DNA from: Phaeosaccion multiseriatum
Taxonomy: Eukaryota > Ochrophyta, other classes
DNA: 64,000 nt
Reading direction: 5' to 3'
NCBI GenBank assembly: GCA_965112735.1
Contig: OZ218962.1
Location: forward strand, 1,798,001 to 1,862,000
Part shown: positions 22,719 to 31,941 of the stretch, in pieces
How positions within the stretch are numbered: the stretch's first letter is position 1
Layout of the letters: every line of letters starts with the position of its first letter
Made by a program: the position numbers and the translations under genes
The notes under the pieces: generated by a model
What the model saw: only the letters and a program-made list of their open reading frames with translations
Told to the model about the DNA's origin: nothing
Databases searched by the model: none

Positions 22719-24843
22719 CCATCATTGGCAGCAGCAGCAGTGTCATCAGCAACAGCATTGCCACCGCCCCCACCGCAACAAGAGGCAATAGCAGGAGGAG
22801 TCTCAGCAAGAGGGCGAGAGGGCACCCCTGCTCGGAAACAGCAGGGAAGAGGGAAGCACGAGTACGTACTGCAGCGGTACGTCAGACGACCGCTACTGTG
22901 GACCCGGCCAGCATTGGAAGGAGGGTCAGGGTCAGGGTCAGGGTCAGGGTCAGGGCCCGAGGCCGATGCCCAGGCAGGGGGGTGCAAGTTCCACTTCCGT
23001 GTTTATGTGCTTCTCCGAGCCGACATGAGTGCTTGGGTGTATCCTATGTGCTTCATTCTGTCTGCGAGCACGCCGTACTGTGAGGCCAGTGCGAGAGGGG
23101 ATGACGACACAGTGCACATCAGCAACCTCTCCAGGAACAAGGGAGGTGAGTTTCGTGTCTGCTCCTTTGTGTTTGCCCCTTCCGAGTCCTCACAATTTTT
23201 GGCCTTACACCCTGTCCACACCTCGGCCCTGACACCCACGCACCCTCTGTCCGTACGCTCTCACACTCTCTGCCCCCCACTCACCCTCTGTCCTGACACC
23301 TCGCAGTGGCTGGGCACCCCGGCCAGGTCCTGTGCGACATGCCCAAGGTGAGCTGTTGTTGGGGGTGTTGGGGGGGGGCACTATTTGGGTGTAGAGAGGG
23401 GGTGGGTAGGCACGGGGCACGAGGCACTGCCTGGGCTTACCGCCAAGCGCGCCTTCTTCACTGAAGAGCCAACACGCCTGCCTTCAAGAACGGTGAAGAG
23501 CGAACCACTCCAGGTTTTTGATGTTCAGTTTCGATGTGACCGATCTCGATATCGAATCCGTGCATGGTGTTCGACATTTGATCGAATCCGTGCATGGTGT
23601 TCGATATTTCATTGCCGCGTCTTACCTCTTGTACACAGGAGTACCCAGAGCTCTGGCCCGGTACACAAGCTCTGGTGGCCGACCTCGTCCGCGCCTCGGC
23701 TCCGTTCCTTCGGCAGCAGGCCTCGCCGCTTCACTTCGAGCTTCTCGGTCTGGACCTGTTGCCTGACCAGGAGGGGCGTGTGTGGCTCATTGAGGTCAAT
23801 CGCCTGCCGGGCCTGGCGAGCTCCACTCAGAACAAGTGAGGGAGGGAGGGGAGGGGGAGGGGAGGGAGGGGAGGGAGGTGAGGGAGGGGAGGAAGGGGAG
23901 GAAGGGGAGGGAGGGAGGGAGGGAGGGGAGGGGAGGGGAGGGGAGAAGAGGAGAGGGAATGGGATGGGATGGGAGCAAGGGGGGAGGCCAAAGGCGTGCG
24001 GATAGATTTTTTGTCTAGCACAGCATGGGCAAGGCGGGTAAAGGGCATGCATACTCTCTGTGCCTCACACAAACGTGCCCCTTCTTCCTTCGCCTCTTCC
24101 CCCCCCCCTGCTACCGACTGGCGTGTTCATTTCGCTCTCCTCCTCCCCCTTTATCTCCTTCTCTCCCTTTCTCTCTTCTCCCTCCCTCTCTCTCTGTCTC
24201 TCTCCCTCACACCCCCCCCCTTCTCTGTCTCCCTCTGTCTCTCTCCCTCCCACCCCCCCCCTTCTCTGTCTCCCTTTCTCTCTCCCCCTCCCTCTCCCGC
24301 CCCCCCCCTTTCTGTCTCTCTTTCCCTGTCCCTGTCCCCCTCTCTCCCCCTCCCTCCGTCTCTCTCGGTAGGACCATAGAAGACTCTCTCTACAACCGCA
24401 TGTGTGATGACATTTTGAAGCTGCTGGTGCTTCCTCCACTAGCAAAGCTCAAGACGAGAGCCGCAGCCGGACGACGAGGAGCAGCAGCAGACGGACCAGC
24501 AGCAGAAGCAGCAGCACAAGGGGGAGCAACAGCAGCAGTTGGTAATACAGCAGCAGCCGGAGCAGGAGCAGAAAGAGCAGCAGAAGGAGGAGCAGGAGGA
24601 GGAGGAGGAGAGCAGGGAGGAAAAGGGGGAGGAGCAGGAGAGCAGGGAGCAGCAGTAGGAGGAGGAGGAGGAGAGCGAGGAGGAGCAGCAGGAGGAGGAG
24701 GAGAGCAGGGAGGAGGCGGCTGGCACAGAGTGTGTGATGCCCAGGCAGGGGCGGCGGAGGAGGGATCGTACTGGAAAAACCTCTTCAATTGGGCAGCCTT
24801 CGTGAGGAAGGGGAGGAAGGGCACTGCTGCACAGCTCTCGTGA
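21666..24843 (+). CDS. Tubulin tyrosine ligase-like protein with poly-Ser insertion
   Basis: Clear exons are 21666-22070, 22380-23145, 23307-23347, 23639-23835 and 24372-24843. A further exon ending at 23513 (RAFFTEEPTRLPSRT region) is tentative. TTL-family enzymes add Tyr, Glu or Gly to tubulin with ATP. Family marks in order: WWCLKASRGNGGLEVWVF (ATP-grasp loop), VLQRYVRRPLL, KFHFRVYVLL, HISNLSRNKGG, and FELLGLDLL followed by VWLIEVNRLPGL with the metal-binding Glu and Asn. Between the first two marks lies about 100 residues of Ser-rich sequence encoded by an ATC/TCA repeat (22546-22730), plus a GSGSGS run. The usual Asp of KFDxR is His here. The C-terminus is Ala/Gly/Glu-rich. Substrate (tubulin or other) is not decidable. 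Confidence 0.82.
22546..22730 (+). repeat. ATC-type microsatellite coding for poly-Ser inside the TTL-like gene
   Basis: About 60 ATC/TCA units with a few CTC, TTA and GCA interruptions. It stays in frame in exon 2 as a Ser-rich tract, and a GGGTCA hexamer repeat (22921-22955) codes for GSGSGS further on. Confidence 0.9.
23549..23608. repeat. 28-bp tandem duplication in a TTL-gene intron
   Basis: Two near-identical copies of ATCGAATCCGTGCATGGTG plus TTCGA(C/T)ATTT, at about 23552 and 23580, within the intron before the exon at 23639. Confidence 0.8.
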
Positions 24844-25814
24844 GGAGTGGAAGGAGAGGAGGGGCAGGGAGGAGCTGTTGAGGAGGGTCAGGGGAGAGGA
24901 GGGCAGGGGACCTGCCTACTAACTATCCAGTCCATGTTCGAATCAATAGAAGCTAGAGCTCGATGGAAGACATGTCACCTTGAGCATGGCCCCTTGCTTA
25001 CACTTACGGGGGGAAATGTTCGGTGGTCATGCGTTCCGCACCCTATGCTTTTGTTCGTAGGCTGAGGGGGGGCCCTCTCTCTCGCCCTCTCGCCTTTCCT
25101 CCCTCTCTCTCGCTCTCTCGCCCTCTCTTGGTCGTCTCAGACCCTACCAGTCCGTTCATATGACCGTATCTTGTCATTTCCTTCTCAACTGTCCTGACAA
25201 GCATGAGAGCTGCGATTCGGTTAGGTAGCAGAGTACGTTGGTCCGCGAAGGTTCGACACAACGGCGAAACCATGATGACGCATGGAGAGGAGAGTATCAA
25301 GTATTAAAAAAATAAGTTAACAATAATGTGGAAAGCGAGTGCGTGTGTACGTGCACTTTCTCTATAACATATCACTTAAGTAAGAATGTGGAACGCTATC
25401 AGCCATCTGAGCTACAACGCAGCCAGACTATCCACAGCGAGTGCGTGTGTACCGTGCACGCCACTCTACTAAGACCGACACCACCTGCCGAGCGACTTGA
25501 CACCACAGTAGACAACAGAATGTGCGCAGACTGACACTTTGTTCAGACAACCCAAACAGTCAGCCAGTTCCCTTGACACAGCTTGTCTCATTCCCGCTCT
25601 TCACTCTCCCTGCTGCTGTATCATCCCATCCCGTGTCTTGATCCATTCCCAAAAATACCTCTCCGCTGCTTCTTGCCTGACCTGCTCCGTCCTTGATATG
25701 TATCTCTTTCTCGAGAAAGAGATTGGCGAGGACAGTGCACACCCTGTACATGGTGGCAGAGCAGCTAGCACAATGAGCACTGCCTGCTCCAGCCACCTCG
25801 TCGCGCGGCCTCCT
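24844..25814. other. Intergenic, no supported gene
   Basis: 3' flank of the TTL-like gene. It contains CT-rich sequence (25070-25130) and two copies of AGCGAGTGCGTGTGTAC (about 25335 and 25438). Small open frames here lack domains. Confidence 0.45.
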
Positions 25815-26258
25815 CTACTCTACTATCGCAAAGAACCCCTCAAGGAAGTCCGTCACAGCGCCTGTACAGATGGGGCACTCTCCTGTATCCACCACTTGCT
25901 CTGCGCAGTCCTCACAGAAGGTACTGTGAAAGCAAGGGACGAGCACGCAGTGGGGCTCGCTGGCGAACAATTGGCCGTGGCAGGCCATACACTCTGTTCT
26001 CCCGTTTTGCTGGGGCTCCTCCTGCGGCTGTGGAAGCTGCTGTGTCGGCGCTGTTAGACCCACACCCGAATCAAGCACCGAGTAGCGGCCACCTTTTGAT
26101 GTGGTTAAAGTCCCAGCCTTGGTCCTGGCCACCAATGGTACCACCACCACCACCAGCACTGCCCCCCCCACCACCACCAGCAACAGTAGCAGCAGCAGCG
26201 GCAGTAGGAGTGGCAGGAGCAGCAGAAAGGATACCCCTTTTACCGTCTGCTTCTTCAT
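25815..26258 (-). CDS. RING-finger protein with N-terminal hydrophobic segment
   Basis: A 147-residue frame with ATG at 26258. Residues about 10-45 are almost all Leu and Val, a likely membrane anchor encoded by a CTG/GTG-like trinucleotide repeat. The C-terminus is a C3HC4 RING: CMACHGQLF, CVLVPCFHSTFCEDC and GECPIC, with the usual two-Zn spacing, ending a few residues later. Such C-terminal RINGs (MUL1/IAP type) are E3 ubiquitin ligases that recruit E2 enzymes. An alternative frame through the repeat reads Gly/Ala-rich, so the true N-terminus may be different or spliced. Confidence is high for the RING and lower for the anchor. Confidence 0.6.
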   Translation of the reverse strand: MKKQTVKGVSFLLLLPLLLPLLLLLLLVVVGGAVLVVVVVPLVARTKAGTLTTSKGGRYSVLDSGVGLTAPTQQLPQPQEEPQQNGRTECMACHGQLFASEPHCVLVPCFHSTFCEDCAEQVVDTGECPICTGAVTDFLEGFFAIVE

Positions 26259-26527
26259 GGCCCTGCTTGAGCGTGTTTGTACACAGTCTTGGTCCTTCTC
26301 CTAGGCAGTCTGCTGATGTACACAAAGCTTCCGGGCGGCCCGAAAAAAAAGTTCTGCGAGCTAAAGCAGAGCATCGGCGCGGAAGTTGTCGCGCGCCAAC
26401 ACACTCAGACCACTCGAGATCACCCCCTCTCCATAGCACTGCTGCCGCTGTGCCGTGTTGGTGGTTTCTTTAAAAGCCCTTCCACGGGACAGTTGAAGAT
26501 TTTTTTGTTAGTGAACATGGCCGCGAG

Positions 26528-26573
26528 AGGGGAAATACTTTTAGACAACCATAGATGGCACTTAAAGGTATAT
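26528..26573 (+). mobile_element. Solo 3'-tail fragment of the non-LTR retrotransposon
   Basis: AATACTTTTAGACAACCATA and the following ATGGCACTTAA match the element's 3' untranslated end at about 21474-21506. A 5'-truncated copy of the element begins about 22 bp downstream. Confidence 0.7.
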
Positions 26574-26594
26574 TTTGACCTCCTCCTCGCTGTT

Positions 26595-26778
26595 TGAGTC
26601 ATTCGGCGGCGATTGGCCGTGGCGCTCCAGCGGGCCCGACACGAACGATCAATTCGACACAAGGGTTGCGGCTGGTATCAACGTTGTTCCGATGGGGAGG
26701 ACTGACGAGTCGGAGGAATACGACCTTGGGGGCTAAGTTCCCCGGGGGGGTGCGTGAGACGTTACTTTTAGCGTAATA
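26595..26778 (+). mobile_element. 5'-truncated copy of the non-LTR retrotransposon 3' end
   Basis: About 185 bp homologous to 21313-21520: the Arg-rich C-terminus of the RT protein (TCATTCGGCG, GCGCTCCAGCGGGCCCGACA), its stop region and the tail. It has several substitutions and indels, and lacks the ACAACCATAGATGGCACTTA stretch of the tail. Confidence 0.8.
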
Positions 26779-26807
26779 TACTTTAAAAAGATGCTCTTCC
26801 TCGCCCA

Positions 26808-27124
26808 CAGCGAGACCCGCAAGGAGCGATGCGGGCACCTGCGACCGAGAGCGCGTTCGCCTCACCATCTTCGCCATCGAGACCCACGGACGACTCGGCG
26901 CACAGGCGCAATCGCTCCTACACGCACTCGCCGAGCACGTCGTCTCCCGCACGGGCCGCACCGGCTCCTCCACCGTCAAGGGCCACGTCCTGACCAGGCT
27001 TCGCCGACTCGTCAGCTGCAGCTACCAGATGTGGCTCTCGGAGCGAGAGCGCGCCTTCCTGGGCCGGCTCAACCGCGGTGCTGGTCCTGCACCTCCCCTC
27101 CCCGCCCATCAAGAGGGGGTGTAA
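26808..27124 (+). pseudogene. C-terminal fragment of a second retrotransposon RT protein
   Basis: One frame, ending in TAA at 27122-27124, reads RVRLTIFAIETHGRLGAQAQ, then a helical run ending YQMWLSERERAFL. This aligns by eye to the PFAIEQQGAFGPSAQ region near the end of the full-length element's protein, but is too diverged to be the same family. It starts right after the truncated element copy and has no RT core. Confidence 0.55.
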
Positions 27125-27240
27125 CCGCCCCCCCGAGGACCCCGGAGACACAGAGACACTGCACACGCACCCACACGCGCGCACACACACAATCACACTT
27201 TCCGTTTCTTAGGTGATTCCTATTAAGTCAATAAATAGTC

Positions 27241-28095
27241 CTCTCCTCCTCCTCCTCCTCCTCCTCCTCCTCCTCCTCCTCCTCCTCCTCCTCCTCCTCC
27301 TCCTCCTCCTCCTCCTCCTCCTCCTCCTCCTCCTCCTCCTCCTCCTCCTCCTCCTCCTCCTCCTCCTCCTCCTCCTCCTCCTCCTCCTCCTCCTCCTCCT
27401 CCTCCTCCTCCTCCTCCTCCTCCTCCTCCTCCTCCTCCTCCTCCTCCTCCTCCTCCTCCTCCTCCTCCTCCTCCTCCTCCTCCTCCTCCTCCTCCTCCTC
27501 CTCCTCCTCCTCCTCCTCCTCCTCCTCCTCCTCCTCCTCCTCCTCCTCCTCCTCCTCCTCCTCCTCCTCCTCCTCCTCCTCCTCCTCCTCCTCCTCCTCC
27601 TCCTCCTCCTCCTCCTCCTCCTCCTCCTCCTCCTCCTCCTCCTCCTCCTCCTCCTCCTCCTCCTCCTCCTCCTCCTCCTCCTCCTCCTCCTCCTCCTCCT
27701 CCTCCTCCTCCTCCTCCTCCTCCTCCTCCTCCTCCTCCTCCTCCTCCTCCTCCTCCTCCTCCTCCTCCTCCTCCTCCTCCTCCTCCTCCTCCTCCTCCTC
27801 CTCCTCCTCCTCCTCCTCCTCCTCCTCCTCCTCCTCCTCCTCCTCCTCCTCCTCCTCCTCCTCCTCCTCCTCCTCCTCCTCCTCCTCCTCCTCCTCCTCC
27901 TCCTCCTCCTCCTCCTCCTCCTCCTCCTCCTCCTCCTCCTCCTCCTCCTCCTCCTCCTCCTCCTCCTCCTCCTCCTCCTCCTCCTCCTCCTCCTCCTCCT
28001 CCTCCTCCTCCTCCTCCTCCTCCTCCTCCTCCTCCTCCTCCTCCTCCTCCTCCTCCTCCTCCTCCTCCTCCTCCTCCTCCTCCTCCTCCTCCTCC
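27241..28095. repeat. (CTC)n microsatellite, about 284 uninterrupted units
   Basis: About 850 bp with no interruption that I can see. It is open in several frames on both strands (poly-Leu, poly-Glu, poly-Arg), but these are artefacts of the repeat. Confidence 0.95.
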
Positions 28096-28133
28096 CCACC
28101 GCCTCGTCTAGTTTGGCCCTCAACTCCTCCCCG
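28092..28133 (-). pseudogene. Copied fragment of a NEK-gene exon at the edge of the CTC tract
   Basis: About 41 bp, including CCACCGCCTCGTCTAGTTTG and GCCCTCAACTCCTCCCC, are identical to 46556-46597 in the NEK1-like gene. There they encode [13 protein letters not shown] next to a CTC (poly-Gly) tract. Here the same residues abut the giant CTC array. Confidence 0.85.
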
Positions 28134-28534
28134 GCCAGCGTCCACGACTGGGGGACTGGGTGTCAGGACATTTGAGCTTTCAAAGTGTTGACGGGGGGAA
28201 GCGTATGAGGCGACCGCGACCACAGCCCTAACCTTGAGCGCTTCTCTACCTGCTGGCAGAGGATGTAGCTGGACTTCAAGCTGGTCGGCCATCAGCTGCT
28301 GGAGGATGTGGCAGGCAACGGCGGCCAGAGAGCACACTTGCCAGCTGTAAGCCTGCACCACATACCCCAGCTGACCACGCCATTGAATCCAGGTAAGGGG
28401 CACACGTGCTCACGTGAAGTTCAATGTTATAATTCAGTCAATCTACTAGCCTTTCTCGAATACCACTTTCTCTCTCTCTTCTGGTCTTCGCTGCTCCACT
28501 CTTCTCGCTACACACACATATATATATATATGCC
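28134..28534. other. Intergenic, no supported gene
   Basis: Unique sequence after the copied NEK fragment, ending in a short (TA)n at 28517-28531 next to the minus-strand gene's stop. It probably holds that gene's 3' untranslated region. Confidence 0.4.
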
Positions 28535-30880
28535 TTATGGCCCGCTACTGCCAAGCGCATTCTCCCACTCGGTTCTGTTGCGCCTTCGGCCTTCCGCCGA
28601 GGAGCAGGAAGCCGCAATGCTGCGGCATGATTTCGTCACCCACTCATGACGCCAGACGCAGAGCCCTACAACGACCACCAGAAGGCTCAGAACCAAGACA
28701 ATCTGTTCGAGAGGCGAGAGGCTCCCACCATCTCCTGTCGAGGGGTCCCTAGTCCCCCCACTATTCACGCCTCCTTCTGCAGTTGGATCTCCGGGGATTT
28801 CGGTTGGCGCCGCTGTCGGAGCTGCCGTTGGAACTGCTCTGGTGGGAGCTGCCATTGGAGCTGCTGTCCGAGCTGCCGTTGGAACTGCCGTGGGAGCTGC
28901 CATTGAAGCTGCTGTCGGAGCTGCCGTTGGAGCTACTGTCGGAGCTGCCATTGGAGCTGCCGTGGGAGCTGCCATTGGAGCTGCTGTCGGAGCTGCCATT
29001 GGAACTGCCGTGGGAGCTGCCATTGGAGCTACTGTCGGAGCTGCCATTGGAGCTGCCGTGGGAGCTGCCATTGGAGCTGCTGTCGGAGCTGCCGTTGGAG
29101 CTAAGCCTGCCGTGGGAGCTACCATTGGAGCTGCTGTCGGAGCTGCCATTGGAGCTGCCGTTGGAACTGCTGTGGGAGCTGCCATTGGAGCTGCTGTCGG
29201 AGCTGCCGTTGGAACTGCCGTGGGAGCTGCCATTGGAGCTGCTGTCGGAGCTGCCATTGGAACTGCCGTGGGAGCTGCCATTGGAGCTGCTGTCGGAGCT
29301 GCCGTTGGAGCTGCCATTGGAGCTGCTGTCGGAGCTGCCATTGGAGCTGCTGTCGGAGCTGCCATTGGAGCTGCTGTCGGAGCTGCCGCGGGAGCTGCCA
29401 TTGGAGCTGCTGTCGGAGCTGCCATTGGAGCTGCCGTGGGAGCTGCCATTGGAGCTGCTGTTGGTTGAGTGGTACTAGAGGCAGACGTGGGGACAGGCAG
29501 GTCCAAATATAAAGTAATGAAGTCTCTGCCCCCCCCAAGGGATCTCCCGCCGTTAAAGCTTTCCGATGTGAACCCCGCGAGAGCGAGGGTGTTGCCAATT
29601 ACGTGGCAGCCCGTTATTCTGTCCTCACCACTAGTCCCGTCCTGCCATCTCCAAACTTCAGTGCCGTCTGTGGCGTCAAGACCCACGGCGACAAAGCCCC
29701 ATCCTCCAGTGTCTCCTCCCGGCTGGTCAGTAGTGAAAGTACCCGTTGTGCTTCCCGCCAAAACGACGGTGGTGCTCTCCTCCCCCACAAATAGCGCGGA
29801 GGCCTCAAGAATGTCATCCCCCGGCGATCCATCCTGCCAGCGCCACAGTTCTGTGCCGTCCATCGGGTTCAACGCAACAGCGACGAAATCAACCGATCCC
29901 ATGTGGGTCCCGCTGAAGGTGCCTACGGTAGCTCCTGCCAGCACGAGTCTCGTGCTGTCCACTAATGTGGCCGTGAGAATTCCGTCCGCAGACCCCGTCC
30001 CATCCTGCCAGCGCCATAGTTCTGTGCCGTCTGTGGGGTCCAATGCAACGGCGAGGAAATCTCCACCATCTCCTCCTCTGAATGTCCCGGAGAAGTCTCC
30101 ACCCGTGGCTCCCGCCAGCACGAGGATGCCTCCCCCGTCGTCGTTGTTGATACTGTCAACTACGAAAGAAGAGGCGTCAAATGTCTCAAAACCAGCTGTC
30201 CCGCTCTGATATCTCCACAGTTCCGTGCCATCCGTGGGGTCCAACGCAATCGCCAGACCATCAAAGTCGCCGCTGTTGGACTTGAGACCGTCGAAGCTGC
30301 CGTTCGTGGTTCCCGCCAGCACAACGGCGCTGCTGCCCCCCGCGAGCGTCACTAATGCGGAGGTACGAATCCCGTCAGTATTATTCGTCCCATCCTGCCA
30401 CCGCCATATTTCTTCGCCATCCAATAGGTCGAGGGCCACGGCGATAGCATCGCTGGCTCCCCGGTTGGTCCCGCTGAAGCTGCCCTCCGAGTCTCCCGCC
30501 AGAACGACCATCGCGCTGTCCACTACTGTGGAGGTCCAAATTGCTTCAATCCTACTCGTCCCATCCTGCCAGCGCCACACTTCCGTGTCCTCCTCCGTCG
30601 CTTGCCGAGCCACTGCAACAAAATCTGCCTCCCCCTGGTTGGTCCCGCTGAAGCTGCCAAACGTGCTACCCGCCAGCACCAGCGTCGTGCTGCTGCCCAC
30701 GGCAATGTCTGAGGTGAATATGGAGTCGAAGCCAACTGTGCCACCCTGCCAACCTATGTCTCCACGCAGGGAGGGAGGGGTCATGACAGCTGCTGCCTTG
30801 TCAACAAGAAGTCCCGTGAGGAGCAGAACAAGTAGCAGCACAGCCTTCCGGCCATCAGCAGTAGCTGAAGAACGTTCCAT
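28535..30880 (-). CDS. Secreted/type I membrane protein: propeller-like LVLAG repeats plus PTAAP stalk
   Basis: An intronless 781-residue frame from ATG at 30880. Residues 12-33 are a signal peptide (VLLLVLLLTGLLV). Residues about 40-470 hold seven or eight repeats of about 60 residues, each with VVLAG, a GSFSG-type turn, DFVAVALDPTDGTELWRW and QDGT, suggesting a beta-propeller. A Pro/Thr/Ala/Met stalk of roughly 210 residues (PTAAPMAA units) follows, then a Gly/Ser linker, a transmembrane helix (IVLVLSLLVVVVGLCVW) and a short basic cytoplasmic tail. Such repeats and PTAAP stalks are familiar from stramenopile predicted surface proteins; ligand and role are unknown. It diverges from the NADPH-oxidase gene with about 250 bp between starts. 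Confidence 0.8.
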   Translation of the reverse strand: MERSSATADGRKAVLLLVLLLTGLLVDKAAAVMTPPSLRGDIGWQGGTVGFDSIFTSDIAVGSSTTLVLAGSTFGSFSGTNQGEADFVAVARQATEEDTEVWRWQDGTSRIEAIWTSTVVDSAMVVLAGDSEGSFSGTNRGASDAIAVALDLLDGEEIWRWQDGTNNTDGIRTSALVTLAGGSSAVVLAGTTNGSFDGLKSNSGDFDGLAIALDPTDGTELWRYQSGTAGFETFDASSFVVDSINNDDGGGILVLAGATGGDFSGTFRGGDGGDFLAVALDPTDGTELWRWQDGTGSADGILTATLVDSTRLVLAGATVGTFSGTHMGSVDFVAVALNPMDGTELWRWQDGSPGDDILEASALFVGEESTTVVLAGSTTGTFTTDQPGGDTGGWGFVAVGLDATDGTEVWRWQDGTSGEDRITGCHVIGNTLALAGFTSESFNGGRSLGGGRDFITLYLDLPVPTSASSTTQPTAAPMAAPTAAPMAAPTAAPMAAPAAAPTAAPMAAPTAAPMAAPTAAPMAAPTAAPTAAPMAAPTAVPMAAPTAAPMAAPTAVPTAAPTAAPMAAPTAVPTAAPMAAPTAAPMVAPTAGLAPTAAPTAAPMAAPTAAPMAAPTVAPMAAPTAVPMAAPTAAPMAAPTAAPMAAPTVAPTAAPTAASMAAPTAVPTAARTAAPMAAPTRAVPTAAPTAAPTEIPGDPTAEGGVNSGGTRDPSTGDGGSLSPLEQIVLVLSLLVVVVGLCVWRHEWVTKSCRSIAASCSSAEGRRRNRTEWENALGSSGP
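28811..29470 (-). repeat. Coding minisatellite of the PTAAP/PMAAP stalk
   Basis: About 55 copies of a 12-bp unit, GGAGCTGCCATT or GGAGCTGCTGTC and variants on the plus strand, in frame with the membrane protein. The opposite strand is open too (Leu/Glu-rich), but only as a by-product. Confidence 0.9.
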
Positions 30881-31128
30881 TAGAGAGAAGAGAGGAAGAG
30901 TGTTGCTCGCTATGCTTTATCATTTTATTTCCTTTGTGCCTGCTAAACTCCCCGAACGTTACCGTCTAGTAGCCGCCGGTGGAAGAAGCGATGGAAAGTG
31001 CAAGAAGCAGGTCAGGGGACAGAAAACGTTGCGAAAAAATCTTCAGACCCTTCATTGATCATCCTTCATTTTAAAGCGTGATTGACGCAGGCCACCGTAA
31101 AACCAGATCTGCGACAGACTCGAGAGGT
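30881..31128. promoter_or_regulatory. Short divergent promoter region
   Basis: The 248 bp between the start codons of the minus-strand propeller-PTAAP gene and the plus-strand NADPH-oxidase gene must carry both 5' untranslated regions and promoters. No TATA box is evident. Confidence 0.5.
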
Positions 31129-31882
31129 ATGAGTGAAGTGAATGACTGGCTCCGGGCGGAGGTTGCCCGTCTCGAAGAGGAGCTCCGCATAGAAAGACAG
31201 AAAGAGAAAGATACGACCGACGCCACGACCCCCCCCCTGCATCGGGGCCGGGAGGTGAATGACATCTCGCCGGCCAGTGGGAAGACAGGCTACCGCATGT
31301 CCTACTGGGTGCTTCTAAACCTCTCCTTCTTCGTGTCGTGTGTCATCGCCGTCACTGATCGCTTCACGGCGAACTCCATTACAGGGGTGAGAGAGTTGGC
31401 TATGCATCCTCACTCCTGCTGGTCTGGCACTGCTGGGGGGGGGTGGCTTTTTGTGCCTCTTCTTCTCTCGGCCGGCTCTGTGTGTGTGAGTGTCCCTCTC
31501 TGCTTGTATGCATGTGTCTCGTCTCTGCCTCTCTTCTCTTCTCTCACGCTCTCTCTCTGGCTGCCTCCCTGCGTGCTTGCTTACTGCCTGTCTCATCACC
31601 ATCATGTCCCTCTTGCTTTCTGTAGGGCGTGTTGGGGGAGACAGCCTTTGACGAGCTGACGGAGAAATGCAGCGCCGAGAAAGGAAGCGAGGACGCCGCC
31701 GAGTGTAAGCCCTACGTTCTTTATTTTAATATCATTATCAGGGCCACGGCGCGTATCCTGGTGGTTGCCTTCTGCTTCTTCTTCTTTACCATGTGCAGGT
31801 GCGTGCGGTCAAGTTAAGGTAGAAAAAAGGGGGAAGAGAGGGCGAAGAAGGCGCTCTGGGGGACGGGGGGCCCCCTCTCCCC

Positions 31883-31941
<59 letters not shown>

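Noticed and set aside
25400-25470. Possible tRNA-like sequence
   Set aside because: No acceptor stem or T-loop consensus could be folded by eye; no RNA gene is supported anywhere in the window.
27209-28403. Open frames of 300-390 codons on both strands (poly-Leu, poly-Arg, poly-Glu)
   Set aside because: They are produced by the uninterrupted CTC repeat; no non-repeat domain is attached except the copied NEK fragment.
28783-29478. Plus-strand Leu/Glu/Pro-rich and Gly/Ala-rich frames
   Set aside because: Shadows of the PTAAP coding minisatellite of the minus-strand membrane protein, which has a signal peptide and domains on both sides.
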